Made by a program: the position numbers and the translations under genes. The notes beneath the pieces were generated by a model. The model saw only the letters and a program-made list of their open reading frames with translations, was not told the origin of the DNA and searched no databases. Below, one piece after another: positions 1 to 12,400 of a stretch of DNA of 64,000 nt. Within the stretch, counting starts at the first letter, position 1, and each line of letters opens with the position of its first letter. Source of the DNA: Actinernus sp. WN-2022 (lineage: Eukaryota; Cnidaria; Anthozoa; Actiniaria; Actinernidae); the NCBI GenBank assembly GCA_030867875.1, contig JAOWCC010001501.1, positions 22,255,036 to 22,319,035 on the forward strand, written 5' to 3'.

Positions 1-285
1 CTGGCGGCCTGAGTCTGACAGAAAGATTTGGTTATCCCTAGAGCTGTCTGTCTGCCGGTTACGGATGCCGCCTATGTAGGCTTCCATGAGCTTCACATCC
101 TCCTTAGTCAGGTAGATAGTGGCAGGTCCTGTCATGGACGTCTTGTGCTTGTACACTTTGAACTGAGAAAAAAGAAAGAAAACACCAATATCTTCTGTCA
201 GAAGACCAATAAAGCAACAAGAAGTAAACTATTGCATGTATCTTTACCTCAAACCTTCCAGTCTCATCCTCCCAGTGTTTGGCTC
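1..285 (-). CDS. Tyrosine-recombinase-like gene fragment, copy 1 (two partial exons)
   Basis: Read on the minus strand, 1-162 is open and encodes the middle of a tyrosine-recombinase-like catalytic domain: 'FKVYKHKTSMTGPA' followed by a helix-rich stretch ending 'NQIFLSDSGRQ' at the window edge. The HKT...GPA motif is typical of the strand carrying the catalytic Lys region in the Crypton/DIRS-like recombinases common in cnidarian genomes. An acceptor (CAG) lies just above 162. A likely small upstream exon is 248-285 (encoding AKHWEDETGRFE), bounded by CTAAG and GTAAAG and joining in frame. The reading frame is intact here, whereas the second copy at 6841-7002 has a stop. The rest of the gene is outside the window. 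The family call is moderate; the exact superfamily is not settled. Confidence 0.55.
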
Positions 286-2323
286 CTTAGCCAAACTTAA
301 ATATATATACATCGTTGAAAAGCTCTTGAGGCAGGAAAGATATTGATGTTAAAATATTAGAAGATAATGCCGATTTCGAAACGTTTTAAGCTATTCAATT
401 TATTGTGCTTTTATGTCTGACTAGCCTTTAAGGTCACATTGCAGAAACTCATATAAACAACTTAGAATCCGTTTGCCACGCATTAAATAACTATCAAAAC
501 ATTGTTTGATAAAAATATTCATGCATATATGCGTCACCTTTCGTAAAACAGTTAGGTTTACCCAAGAAAATACACCGTAATTAGCATATATTACCAAACA
601 TTATGAGAATTTGAGAATTCATTTCCTTAAGAAACATCCCCCTAACTTCACACTTGTACAAAACCTAAGAAAATTACTCTTAATAGATGCCTAAACAACT
701 TAATTAAGCTGTAAGATGCTTTTTACCGCATTAAAGGCGCTGTAATAATAAGAAAACGAAGAGTACCTAGGAACAATATATTAGTAAACTTACCACTGAT
801 GTAGAGTAGCAGGAAAGGGACTTCTATGGAGATTGATGTCGCTTTTATACCAAGTCACAGTTTTGCAAAAACAAGTAGTGCTGCTACCAAATTTTGGTAT
901 GTTGTGCAGAAGAACATAGCAAACACATCACCTGCTGCCATTTGCTGTTTACCTGTTGTCCTGTTACCATAGAAACTATTAAGATTTTTGGGTAAGGGTT
1001 GCACTTAAAATATAAACTATATGCCCTAATTTATTGAAAATTGACATTCAACTCAAAATTACACCACGAAGCCGCGATTTGATGAGCATCAAATAGTAAG
1101 CAAAGTTGTAGAGCTTTACCAGATCTTTCAAACCATATAAATCATTCTGGGTTGCCAAGAACTGTTGCCATGGCAACCATATAAAATGGTTTTGGGCATG
1201 AAGGAAATACACCAATCAGAACCCGGTCGTAGTATGTTATAGCCTTCATTATACCGAACAGTCTGATGTCTTTGGTACGGTCATGTGATTCCACGTTGCT
1301 ATGGCAACCTTAAATTATTATTTTTCATTAAAAATATCATAACGGCTACAGCAACTGTGATAAGAATTTCAAAGTTGCAAGTGTTGTAGACACTGATAAG
1401 GACTTCAAGTGTGCCAAGTTTCTTTAGTAAATCTTAAAAAGGTCAGAGGTTACAGCCACTTTAATGTTTAAATTTCATGTACTGTTTCTATGGCAAAGCG
1501 CATGGAAGACAGTTGCAACCGTATACGAATGAAAGACCTTACCTAGTACTGCAATAGTATGCAGTTAGTTTCTCTTCATTCCAATATGCGGAATTTTAAC
1601 AGGCTGCCAAAATTTACATTTTAGGTGGAATCGTCAGAACCACAATTTTTGTATCTCGATAACTAAGCATCGCGCAGACTCCGTTCAAATTACCAATAGT
1701 AGTATTCCGTTCGTGTAGCAACATATTTCAGTTTCAGTTGTTTCTATCAAATCCTTCCTGATAAGTAATGGGCTTCTGACAAATCAACTCATCAGTGTTT
1801 TTCTAGGTTCTGCGCATGCGCAACTAGACCAGCGAACAAGGTGCCAAAATAAACTTCACACCAAGATCAACAAATCCTGAACGTTTGATGACTTTGCGAT
1901 CATGGGAACCTTGTAAGAGCTTAGTCTGAAGTTTCGACTTTTTAAAATTTGAGCAACATGTCAAGGGTGTGATCAATAGTACACATCAACAGGACCTTAA
2001 ACTTAAACCTATTTATAACCACTTAAACTTGTTTGATTGAGCTCAAATTTGGTATATGGCTAAGTCAAGTACTGAACTCTATTGTTTTAGTTTTGGTTTT
2101 ATTCTACGATGTCAGGGGGGGGGAGTTATGGGGTCCCGCAAATTACCGGAAATTGGACTTCTGACAAGTCTCCCTCCGCACAGAAGAGAAATTTAAGGAT
2201 TTATCGGACAGATCTCTGTTCTACAGTCTGTAAGCTCTTCAATGATGTATATTTTATATTGCTAAACTGAGTTTTTACGTTTTAGGGGGAATCGTCAGAT
2301 CAGTCTGATTATTGTTATTGTTA
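1..2323. repeat. Long direct repeat, copy 1 (about 2.3 kb)
   Basis: This block matches 6841-9165 almost base for base, with roughly twenty scattered substitutions and a few single-base indels by eye, so about 99% identity. It probably continues left of the window. It holds part of a tyrosine-recombinase gene on the minus strand (1-285) and otherwise AT-rich DNA with no recognisable gene. Both copies end in the same microsatellite context. A recent tandem duplication or two insertions of one large element would both explain it. Confidence 0.93.
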
Positions 2324-2412
2324 TTGTTATTGTTATTATTATTGTTATTATTGTTATTGTTATTGTTATTGTTATTGTTATTATTGTTATTATTGTTATT
2401 ATTGTTATTGTC
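2306..2412. repeat. (TTATTG)n-type microsatellite
   Basis: Runs of TTATTG and TTATTATTG units follow the end of direct-repeat copy 1. Copy 2 ends in the same motif (9150-9170) and then passes into a CATCAT-type repeat. Confidence 0.9.
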
Positions 2413-2427
2413 ATGCTGAAGTCCGAC

Positions 2428-2592
2428 AATTCCACCTAAATTTCTGACAATTCCACTTCCGATCTGACAATTCCACTTGGGCCTCTGACAATTCCACTTG
2501 GGCCTCTGACAATTCCACTTGGGCCTCTGACAATTCCACTTCGGCCTCTGACAATTCCACTTGGGCCTCTGACAGTTCCACTTGAACTTTCT
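2428..2592. repeat. 21-bp tandem repeat (TCTGACAATTCCACTTGGGCC)-like, about seven copies
   Basis: The core TCTGACAATTCCACTT recurs about every 21 bp, with early copies degenerate. The reverse complement of the core (GGAATNGTCAGA) appears singly at about 1625, 2288, 8463 and 9129, inside the long direct repeats, so the array may be an amplified element terminus. Confidence 0.85.
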
Positions 2593-2946
2593 AAAATGAT
2601 GATTTCATTTGATCATATCTTTTGAAACAGGCTTCGCACAAAAAAGTGATGTATGAGGAAGTTGTAGCTTATCATCCAAGCTTTCCACGGGAAAGTTAAA
2701 AATATTTTTTTACCTTATATATCGGGAGATAAATAGACCTGAAGTTGCTTACGAGTGTTGCCTTCAGGGTACGTGGAAGTGAAAAAATGGCATTTTGGAG
2801 CATTCAAGCTTCAACTCCTGAGATATTTAACATCATTTGAAGTCACGCATATTTTGTCACTGAGATAGATACCAGAGTGACCTTAGCTGGCCCAATATGT
2901 AACCGGTTAGCAAAGGGAATTCACCAAATAACGAAGTGTCTTAAAA

Positions 2947-3091
2947 CAATAGTCCACTTCCGAGATATGTCTCACTTCCTACATACAGCGGAGTCAATAC
3001 GAGGCTCCGTGCATAATGCTCAGTTGTTCGTGACAAGACTACAGCACTTCGGTAGGTAGGAAGTGAGGCATATCTCGAAAGTGGGCTATTT
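2947..3091. mobile_element. Short foldback (MITE-like) element
   Basis: AATAGTCCACTTCCGAGATA at the left end is matched in inverted orientation by the sequence ending at 3091, giving roughly 35-bp imperfect arms in a 145-bp element. No coding capacity. Confidence 0.7.
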
Positions 3092-3179
3092 AATTTATAC
3101 AAGGCAATACAGTTTATTAGTTCATTCCTCTAGGACTTTTCAGAATCTTCACAGAACTCTGAGAAGTACACCGTCTAAC

Positions 3180-5885
3180 GAGCTGTTGGACTAGAACCCA
3201 CTAACAGTAATGACAACGTAGTGGTGTTAAACTCAACATGATTCTGTGCTATTCTCGACGATTTCTTCCTAACCCAGTTAGTTGGTTGTGCCACCCATAG
3301 ACTTGGGAATTTATTAGACCTTGTTTTGACAAATTTCCCTGAATCTTTTACTGTGCCTGAATGCCATGAATTTGCCTTTGACTCTGACCACCACACTATA
3401 ACCTTTGGAATCAATCTTATGGGATCAAGAAAACATAAGTTGCGCCGTACTGTCTACAACTTCAAGAAGGCTAACTTTGATGATCTTAGATCTTGTTTGG
3501 CTGATACCAACCTCGCTAAGTCTCTCCTGGATAGTGATATCAATACCAACTGGATCAATTGGCTGACGACTGTCACTCGTTGTGTGGATACCATCATCCC
3601 CAAAGTTACTGTCAAAAATTCTACTTCCCCTCCTTGGATTGACTCTGAAATAATTCACCTCTCCAACAAGAAAGAAACACTCTGGCGTAGAACCAAACGC
3701 TCTAGTTCCTTATACCTTAAAGTGAAACTACGTAAGTTAACTAATAATTTAAAGAATCTTGTAGAGTCTAAATATTATCAATTCATCAACAATGCTAGCT
3801 CTGATCTTTTTAATAACCCTAAGCGGTTCTGGTCTATTTTCCAGACTAAAACTAAATCACGTTCCTTACCTAAAGTAATTAAGGGATTAGGTCAGATCGC
3901 AGCAACCTCTATCGAGAAAGCCAACCTGTTTAATAAGTATTTTTTTTCTGTTTTCAATTTAAGTAACCTCTCTCCCAGTTCGTATGATTGCTTACCTTCT
4001 GTTAATCCTCAATTGAGTTCTTTTCATTTTACAACTTCAGAGGTTAGAAAGATTTTAGAGAGCCTTGATGTTAACAAAGCCATTGGTCCTGATGGGCTCT
4101 CACCTAGAATTCTTAGGGAATGTGCTTTGGAACTCTCTCCATCCCTTTGTTCTCTATTTAATAAATCACTCTCTTTGGGAGTTGTGCCATCAGCATGGAA
4201 GGAGGCCAATGTCACTCCAGTTCACAAAAAAGATGACAAGGACTTGGTGGACAACTATCGTCCTTTCTCCCTACTATCTTGTGTCAGTAAGGTGATGGAG
4301 AGATGCTTATTAAATCGCATGCTCCCTTTCTTGGAGGATTCTTTGTATCACCTCCAACATGGCTTCCTTAAAGGGAAATCCTGCACAACACAGATGGTAG
4401 ATGTCCTAAATTATTTTTCTAAAATCCTTGATAATGCTGGTCAAGTTGATGTTCTCTACCTAGATTATTCTAAAGCCTTTGATTCTGTCCCTCACTCTCT
4501 CCTTATCCACAAACTTAAGAATTTTGGGATAAATGGCAACCTACTTAATTGGATTCATAGCTACTTGACTGACCGCCGTCAAAGAGTTGTAATCGAAGGT
4601 AGTTCATCTGACTGGTTACCAGTAGCCTCTGGCGTCCCTCAAGGCTCAATTCTAGGTCCATTTCTGTTTCTTCTTTATATTAACGACATTCCCAGCTGTC
4701 TCTCATCTAATTCCACTCTAGCTCTATTTGCAGACGACTCCAAATGTTATAGAGAAATCACCACTCCTGATGACTGTCTGGCACTCCAACAAGACATTGA
4801 TTCCCTATTGCACTGGAGTGAGACCTGGGGCATGTCTTTTAATACATCTAAATGTAAAATCCTTAGAGTGACAAGGTCTTCTAATCCATGCATCTACCCC
4901 TATAGTATGGGTTCCAGAATCATTACACCTACACAGGTCTATTGTGACCTCGGCTTTGACGTTACGTCAAACCTTACTTGGAATGCCCACATAGATAAAA
5001 TTTCCAAAAAAGCCAACCGCTCTCTGGGTTTTGTCAAACGTACCTGTGGTCATAGAACCAATAGCTCCGCTAAGCGCCTTTTGTATCTTTCCCTAGTTCA
5101 AAGCCGACTGGAAACAGGAGTTCCTGTATGGTCAGTAGCAACCAAACGTAATTTGTTGAAGCTCGAAAGAGTCCAAAGGCGAGCTACTAAATTCATAACT
5201 TGTTCCGATTCTGACTACAAATCCAGACTCAAGTCCTGTAACCTTTTACCTTTATCTTTTCGTAGAGAATTACTCGACCTTTCTTTCTTATTTAAATGTA
5301 AAATAGGTTTAATTTGCATTGATATTCTTAAGTATTTATCACCGTACATTCCAATTAGAAATACTAGAAATGCTGCCAAAGGTCCATTATTTAGCACTAA
5401 ATTTTGCAACACTGAGACCTGTGCTTATTCCTTTTTTAACCGTGTCATTCCACTCTGGAATGCTCTACCACTTGAGGCCAGATTATCTTATAAGTACAGT
5501 TCATTTAAAAATATTATTTCTCTTCATTATTTTGAACTTTTTATCAATAATTTTGACATTAACAATACATGTACCTGGGTATCCAGGTGCCGCTGCACCT
5601 CGTGCAGACTTATCAATGCCTCTCATTTGTAATTTCAATATTAATCCTGCTGTCTTTATTCATAATATTTTACAGTGTATATAGTTTTAAAACCATAGTT
5701 ATATATTTAGTAAGTATTATTTTGTTATGTTCCAATTTATATTGATTTTACCTGGAGGACTTAATCCATAGGTGTTATCCACCTGTCTAGTCCATCCTCA
5801 ACAGTATACTCATTGTTTAAATTAATGTATTATATTAATACTGTTGGAAGCTTAATAAATAAAAAAATAAAAAAAATAAAAAAAT
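3180..5885 (+). mobile_element. 5'-truncated non-LTR retrotransposon (CR1/L2/Jockey-like LINE)
   Basis: The element runs from the very end of an AP-endonuclease domain, through a complete reverse transcriptase, to an A-rich (AAATAAAA)n tail at 5852-5885. The endonuclease is lost apart from its last part, which is the usual result of incomplete target-primed reverse transcription. It lies between the two copies of the 2.3-kb direct repeat. The intact ORF suggests a fairly recent insertion. Confidence 0.9.
3242..5632 (+). CDS. LINE ORF2 fragment: end of endonuclease plus reverse transcriptase
   Basis: The frame is open from just after a stop at 3239-3241. The N-terminus carries the endonuclease tail (LLDLVLTNFPE, then the SDHH motif). 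Next come RT blocks in the expected order: GPDGLSPRIL, VTPVHKKDD with NYRPFSLLS, HGFLKGKSC, LYLDYSKAFDSVPH, the GVPQGSILGP loop, and the catalytic ALFADDSK (F-A-D-D) box near the middle. The C-terminus ends with CTWVSRCRCTSC, a Cys-rich knuckle-like end seen in cnidarian LINEs. There are no internal stops over about 796 codons. Clade assignment (CR1/L2/Jockey group) is by motif style only. The part upstream of 3242 has a stop and the 5' end is missing, so it cannot move autonomously. Confidence 0.93.
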   Translation, partial: FCAILDDFFLTQLVGCATHRLGNLLDLVLTNFPESFTVPECHEFAFDSDHHTITFGINLMGSRKHKLRRTVYNFKKANFDDLRSCLADTNLAKSLLDSDINTNWINWLTTVTRCVDTIIPKVTVKNSTSPPWIDSEIIHLSNKKETLWRRTKRSSSLYLKVKLRKLTNNLKNLVESKYYQFINNASSDLFNNPKRFWSIFQTKTKSRSLPKVIKGLGQIAATSIEKANLFNKYFFSVFNLSNLSPSSYDCLPSVNPQLSSFHFTTSEVRKILESLDVNKAIGPDGLSPRILRECALELSPSLCSLFNKSLSLGVVPSAWKEANVTPVHKKDDKDLVDNYRPFSLLSCVSKVMERCLLNRMLPFLEDSLYHLQHGFLKGKSCTTQMVDVLNYFSKILDNAGQVDVLYLDYSKAFDSVPHSLLIHKLKNFGINGNLLNWIHSYLTDRRQRVVIEGSSSDWLPVASGVPQGSILGPFLFLLYINDIPSCLSSNSTLALFADDSKCYREITTPDDCLALQQDIDSLLHWSETWGMSFNTSKCKILRVTRSSNPCIYPYSMGSRIITPTQVYCDLGFDVTSNLTWNAHIDKISKKANRSLGFVKRTCGHRTNSSAKRLLYLSLVQSRLETGVPVWSVATKRNLLKLERVQRRATKFITCSDSDYKSRLKSCNLLPLSFRRELLDLSFLFKCKIGLICIDILKYLSPYIPIRNTRNAAKGPLFSTKFCNTETCAYSFFNRVIPLWNALPLEARLSYKYSSFKNIISLHYFELFINNFDINNTCTWVSRCRCTSCRLINASHL

Positions 5886-6071
5886 GTTTATTAACAAAGT
5901 TGATGTTGTTAGGGTAGGCTGGCAGTTACACATGCGACGCCATCTACAAATCCTGGGGAAAAAAAGCTTATACAGCATACTGCTAAGGCGCCCTGAATCA
6001 TAAGAGTGTGCTTTTACAGATAATCCCGATAATTTCCTAACTGATATAGCCATGGAGTATAATAACACATC

Positions 6072-7126
6072 TTACGAGGCATACTTCTTGCTGAAATAGT
6101 GCTTCCGATTCAGCTGCTTCCACGTGTTTCGAACCTTAGTATAACATTTTTCCTTCCACCCTTGACTTTCTCCAAGCTCCCATAATATGTTGGCTTCAGC
6201 ATGTTCTTGGAACACTTGATCCATCTTGGTGTTGCTTGGCCCTCGTACTTTGTCCCTGAACAGGTTCTTGAATGCTTCTCGTAAGACATTTACGTCCCGA
6301 CTTGGACCACCTGTACCGTCCGTGTTTGTGGCGATGAGGAGACACAATATTTGGTTGGCCACTCTTGGAGACGTTCTTGGCACTGACACAGGAGGCACTG
6401 CATTCCCCTTCAGCATCCTTAACATGGGAAGCTTCATCATCCGCGGCATCAGAACCCTCATCCTCTGAATCATTAGGATCTTTGTTGCTTTCGTCATCGG
6501 CGCCTTTGTTGTCACCAGCACTGCTTTCCAAAGCATGGGACTTAGACAAAGAAGGCTGTGGGAGAGTTGGCTCGCTTGCTTCAAGCTCAGTAGTGATCAT
6601 CTTTGCTGCTATTGCTGCCAGATGTGTCTTGCGCGTCATATCATACCAGCTGTCCGCAGTTCTTTTAGAATGCCTCATTAACAGGGCCAGCTTCTCTCGA
6701 TCCTCCTCGCTGTATCCCTCGGTGGCCATGTGGCTAACCCACATTTTACGGATAGCTGTGCAGCTTAAGGGCTTGTGAAGAATAATCCCAGTGCTCCGTA
6801 GGAATGTTCGCAGGATGCCTGAGATGTTGCCGGAAGCGATCTGGCGGCCTGAGTCTGACAGAAAGATTTAGTTATCCCTAGAGCTGTCTGTCTGCCGGTT
6901 ACGGATGCCGCCTATGTCGGCTTCCATGAGCTTCACATCCTCCTTAGTCAGGTAGATAGTGGCAGGTCCTGTCATGGACGTCTTGTGCTTGTACACTTTG
7001 AACTGAGAAAAAAAGAAAGAAAACACCAATATCTTCTGTCAGAAGACCAATAAAGCAACAAGAAGTAAACTATTGCATGTATCTTTACCTCAAACCTTCC
7101 AGTCTCATCCTCCCAGTGTTTGGCTC
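6072..7126 (-). pseudogene. Tyrosine-recombinase-like gene, copy 2 (broken)
   Basis: On the minus strand the small exon 7089-7126 and the large exon from 7002 downward encode the recombinase C-terminal domain: HKT...GPA, then ASGNISGILRTFLRS, then SCTAIRKMWVSHMAT (likely the box with the second Arg) and LLMRHSKRTADSWYDM, which fits the His...Tyr end of the catalytic site with Tyr as nucleophile. Downstream is an acidic, low-complexity linker and a C-terminal helical segment (VLREAFKNLFRDKV...). Two lesions are visible. The codon CAA of copy 1 is TAA here (base 6870 is A where base 30 is G). The acidic linker and the C-terminal segment lie in different frames, implying an indel near 6290-6300. 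It is thus probably a pseudogene. DIRS-like or Crypton-like origin is possible; no flanking element ends could be fixed. Confidence 0.65.
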
Positions 7127-9165
7127 CTTAGCCAAACTTAAATATATATACATCGTTGAAAAGCTCTTGAGGCAGGAAAGATATTGATGTTAAAATATTA
7201 GAAGATAATGCCGATTTCGAAACGTTTTAAGCTATTCAATTTATTGTGCTTTTATGTCTGACTAGCCTTTAAGGTCACATTGCAGAAACTCATATAAACA
7301 ACTTAGAATCCGTTTGCCACGCATTAAATAACTATCAAAACATTGTTTGATAAAAATATTCATGCATATATGTGTCACCTTTCGTAAAACAGTTAGGTTT
7401 ACCCAAAAAAATACACCGTAATTAGCATATATTACCATACATTATGAGAATTTGAGAATTCATTTCCTTAAGAAACATCCCCCTAACTTCACACTTGTAC
7501 AAAACCTAAGAAAATTACTCTTAATAGATGCCTAAACAACTTAATTAAGCTGTAAGATGCTTTTTACCGCATTAAAGGCGCTGTAATAATAAGAAAACGA
7601 AGAGTACCTAGGAACAATATATTAGTAAACTTACCACTGATGTAGAGTAGCAGGAAAGGGATTTCTATGGAGATTGATGTCGCTTTTATACCAAGTCACA
7701 GTTTTGCAAAAACAAGTAGTGCTGCTACCAAATTTTGGTATGTTGTGCAGAAGAACATAGCAAACACATCACCTGCTGCCATTTGCTGTTTACCTGTTGT
7801 CCTGTTACCATAGAAACTATTAAGATTTTTGGGTAAGGGTTGCACTTAAAATATAAACTATATGCCCTAATTTATTGAAAATTGAAATTCAACTCAAAAT
7901 TACACCACGAAGCCGCGATTTGATGAGCATCAAATAGTAAGCAAAGTTGTAGAGCTTTACCAGATCTTTCAAACCATATAAATCATTCTGGGTTGCCAAG
8001 AACTGTTGCCATGGCAACCATATAAAATGGTTTTGGGCACGAAGGAAATACACCAATCAGAACCCGGTCGTAGTATGTTATAGCCTTCATTATACCGAAC
8101 AGTCTGATGTCTTTGGTACCGTCATGTGATTCCACGTTGCTATGGCAACCTTAAATTATTATTTTTCATTAAAAAAATCATAACGGCTACAGCAACTGTG
8201 ATAAGAATTTCAAAGTTGCAAGTGTTGTAGACATTGATAAGGACTTCAAGTGTGCCAAGTTTCTTTAGTAAATCTTAAAAAGGTCAGAGGTTACAGCCAC
8301 TTTAATGTTTAAATTTCATGTACTGTTTCTATGGCAAAGCGCATGGAAGACAGTTGCAACCGTATACGAATGAAAGACCTTACCTAGTACTGCAATAGTA
8401 TGCAGTTAGTTTCTCTTCATTCCAATAAGCGGAATTTTAACAGGCTGCCAAAATTTACATTTTAGGTGGAATCGTCAGAACCACAATTTTTGTATCTCGA
8501 TAACTAAGCATCGCGCAGACTCCGTTCAAATTACCAATAGTAGTATTCCGTTCGTGTAGCAACATATTTCAGTTTCAGTTGTTTCTCTCAAATCCTTCCT
8601 GATAAGTAATGGGCTTCTGACAAATCAACTCATCAGTGTTTTTCTAGGTTCTGCGCATGCGCAACTAGACCAGCGAACAAGGTGCCAAAATAAACTTCAC
8701 ACCAAGATCAACAAATCCTGAACGTTTGATGACTTTCCGATCATGGGAACCTTGTAAGAGCTTAGTCTGAAGTTTCGACTTTTTAAGATTTGAGCAACAT
8801 GTCAAGGGTGTGATCAATAGTACACATCAACAGGACCTTAAACTTAAACCTATTTATAACCACTTAAACTTGTTTGATTGAGCTCAAATTTGGTAATATG
8901 GCTAAGTCAAGTACTGAACTCTATTGTTTTAGTTTTGGTTTTATTCTACAATGTCAGGGGGGGGGAGTTATGGGGTCCCGCAAATTACCGGAAATTGGAC
9001 TTCTGACAAGTCTCCCTCCGCACAGAAGAGAAATTTAAGGATTTATCGGACAGATCTCTGTTCTACAGTCTGTAAGCTCTTCAATGATGTATATTTTATA
9101 GTGCTAAACTGAGTTTTTACATTTTAGGGGGAATCGTCAGATCAGTCTGATTATTGTTATTGTTG
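6841..9165. repeat. Long direct repeat, copy 2
   Basis: Second copy of the 1-2323 block, offset by about 6.84 kb. It includes the interior exons of the recombinase pseudogene and then about 2 kb without recognisable genes. Differences include base 6870 (creates a stop) and 6918. The 3' limit is the TTATTG microsatellite. Confidence 0.93.
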
Positions 9166-9335
9166 TTGTTGTTGATCGTCATTGACATCGTCGTTATCAA
9201 CATCATTCGACATCGACATCATCATTCGACATCATCATTAGACATCATCGAAATCATCATTGACATCATTATTCGACATCATCATCATCATTCGGCATCA
9301 TCATTTGACATCATCATCATTAGACTGCAAATTGA
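9154..9335. repeat. GTT/ATC trinucleotide microsatellite
   Basis: GTTGTT units pass into a long run of CATCATTCGACATCATC-like units. It lies just upstream of the first NDC80 exon in the window and fills an intron. Confidence 0.9.
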
Positions 9336-9400
9336 CTAATCATAGCTTGTGAAATTACTTACTAGCTATATGATAATACAAATTATTGCTTATATCGCAG

Positions 9401-12400
9401 GGATAAATTCAGGAAGTACATAGCTGACCTGCAACGACACACTCAGAAGATGGAAGAAAACAGCTTACAATTTGATGAGGAAATTAAAGCAATACGTAAG
9501 TTATCTGCATATTTATTGGTCAGTATTTCAGTCTGTGATTGCCACAGCAAATTGACTTTTGATTTACTTTTGATCCCCTGTAAAATGAAATTCATTAATA
9601 CCTGCATACTTTACAAACTTGCAGTCTACTTCAAAACTAATAGCTACAACCCTGCAGTCATGATTGTAAACTGCATGGCAGCAGATTTTGCCACAATTGC
9701 AGTCCAAATAAAAAAAAACTTCCTTGTGGAAGGGTATTTTAATATTAATATTAATTCACATAGCATGTGTGCTTGTTAAAAATACTAATGAATGTAACCA
9801 TTGTTTTATTTTACATGTACTTTTTAACTATCAACTGAACCTTATTTTTTATTTCAAATATCAACTCTACATCAAGCAAGTAGTAGAATGATACAATATT
9901 TCTGGGTTTGAATGCTGTGCAAATGAGTTAGAGGTTTAAAATTTCAAAATGCTAATTGCATAATGTCAGAGTAAGCATTAACTCATTGGCACACATTCAA
10001 ACCCAGAAATATTCTACTATTCACTTGATGTAAAATTGACATTTGAAAAAATTAAGTTCATAGGCAGACAGTTGTTTCACTTCTATGAAAGAGAGCTCTG
10101 ACTGGATAATTAATTTTCAACAGGACTGGAACTTGAAGCAATAACACAAGAAAATACTCATCTTCAGGTATATTTAACAAATAAAGAAGCCTTAGCCATG
10201 TTTTATACTATCTTATCAAACTCATTAATAATTCATAAAGCAAAAACAAAGGAAATCACTGACCGATAAGTGATCTTTAAATCTTATACATATTTCATAT
10301 ATATACCAGGCATCATATGATATTTCATCCTGATTTACATAAACTTTCGCTTTGATTTTCTCCGCCAAAATAACTGAAAACATGGACTCTACATCTAGAT
10401 GTTTGATAAGTAAAATAAAGCTCGCTTTCAGCTCTAGTTTGTAAATCGGATAAAGATCGGGCACTCATTCTCTATCTACAGGTATTACTTCAAAAACTCA
10501 TGAATAAATCATGAGCATTTTGTCCAATCAGATGAAGCAAATCAGTCACGTGCATGCTTCTTTATAGTCCTGATAAAATCTCATCATTCTAAAAAGCCCA
10601 CGGAGGGGTTTGAATTCTGTCCCTGGGGGAAATGGGGTTAATGATTGAGACAGAGGATAAGCACCTTGCAACTCTTGGAATTTCTATTGATGTTTCAGCT
10701 TTCTCATTGAATTGCTAATTAGGATGAATGTTTTATATAAAGAATACTAATTCTAAAAAGCCTGCGGAGGGATTTGACTTCAGTCCTAGGGGAAAATGGG
10801 GTTAATTGATCAAAATAATGGCTTTGGTAATTGCTTATCTAGGTACCTTAAAATTTGGGTCTTTATCAGTGAATTTCTAATTAGCATGAATCTTTATATA
10901 AAGATTTTTAATTAACTAAAGGTGAATCTTTATATAAAGGTTTCATTCTAATAAATCCTGATAAAGACCCAAAGATAGCAAAAAGTACATGGACCATAAG
11001 GTACCTAGATTATCAATTTTGCACTAAATTTACTAATATCAGAAGACTACTGAGATACACAGTCAGATAATATTTTTTAAATAAAGTTATCCAACTACCA
11101 CTACTTGTTTACCAAGCCACTATTTAGTCCCAATTATTAAACCAAACTCAAAGCCGTAAAACAATAAAAACGTGCATTAAACTTACAAACATCCTCTTTG
11201 TAGCAGTGTATACGTAATGTTACTCTAGTTTCATTAGTATTCGAATGTATTATGTTACAATGTTGACCAAGACTACCATACTCCTAGTGATTCTATTGTT
11301 ACATCTTCTGCCGTCATGTCAGTCACATTGCTTTCCAAGTCTTGAACTTTATCGATGTCAACCTTGACACCAAATCCTTCAAGTGCAGGTTCTTCTTTCA
11401 GGATTGCAAAACGTCTGCTTGAAGCAATCCAAACAAACAACATAGTAATTTTTGGTAATTTCTTCATGTCATTCCCTTGAGATGTTTGTAATTGCAGGTG
11501 GTGATTACTCAAATATTTGCATGGAGTTGTGAATACAAAGGTTCAATGGCTCATTAATGAACCATTATAAGTTTTATGATGGTGTAAAACATGGATTTAA
11601 GGCTTCTTTATCTGTTTTATAATATAGATTTACACACGCGATGAAAGGAAACCGGCAGTTGAAAACAATAAAACATGGCAAACCATGTTATATACTCTGA
11701 TAAAACATGGCTTTTTAGCCAATCAGAGCGTGCATACTATCGTATCTATATTATAATACTTACTAATAGTCAAATGAAACATGAGGAATTACATGACCTG
11801 TATGACTTCTGATACCTAAGACTGCTCAGCAAAAAGCAGGAATAGAAAACAATAACAGAGTTATTGTTAGAGTATCCATTGCAACCGAGAACTGACTTTG
11901 GATAATAGTGTCCCTTGTGCCCGAACCCTAACATATGACATGCCTGTAAAAGTGCTGCACTCCTGATATTTCTTACTTTTTTGTTTCTTTCATTTTCTGT
12001 TACCTTGTATTTTGTTCTAAACCATTTGGACTGATATCCCTTGATCATTCTACCAGTTATTTTTGTCTTTGTTTTCTTTATATTTTTTTTTTTTTTTTTT
12101 TTTGGGGGGGGGGGGGGGGTTGTTTTACCTCAGTTCAGATAACTGAGAGCTCCACTTTTGGACTTGCCTAAATATATACTTGTATATTATATTTGCAGGA
12201 AACATTGAATAGGCAAGAACTGAGTCCATCTGATGTAGAGAGACTTAAAAGAGAAAAGCAAGAACTTGTGAAACTACTACAAACACTTGAGAAACACAGA
12301 GACCAGCTTTACCAAAATATATGGGACAAAGAAATGCAATATGCCAAGATACATGAAGAGGTTTGTGTTAGTTCATTCATGTAGACTAAGGTTTTTAGTT

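Noticed and set aside
1..9165. The 2.3-kb direct repeats as LTRs of one retrotransposon
   Set aside because: The repeat contains recombinase exons, and the interior is a LINE and recombinase sequence with no primer-binding site, gag or pol of LTR type.
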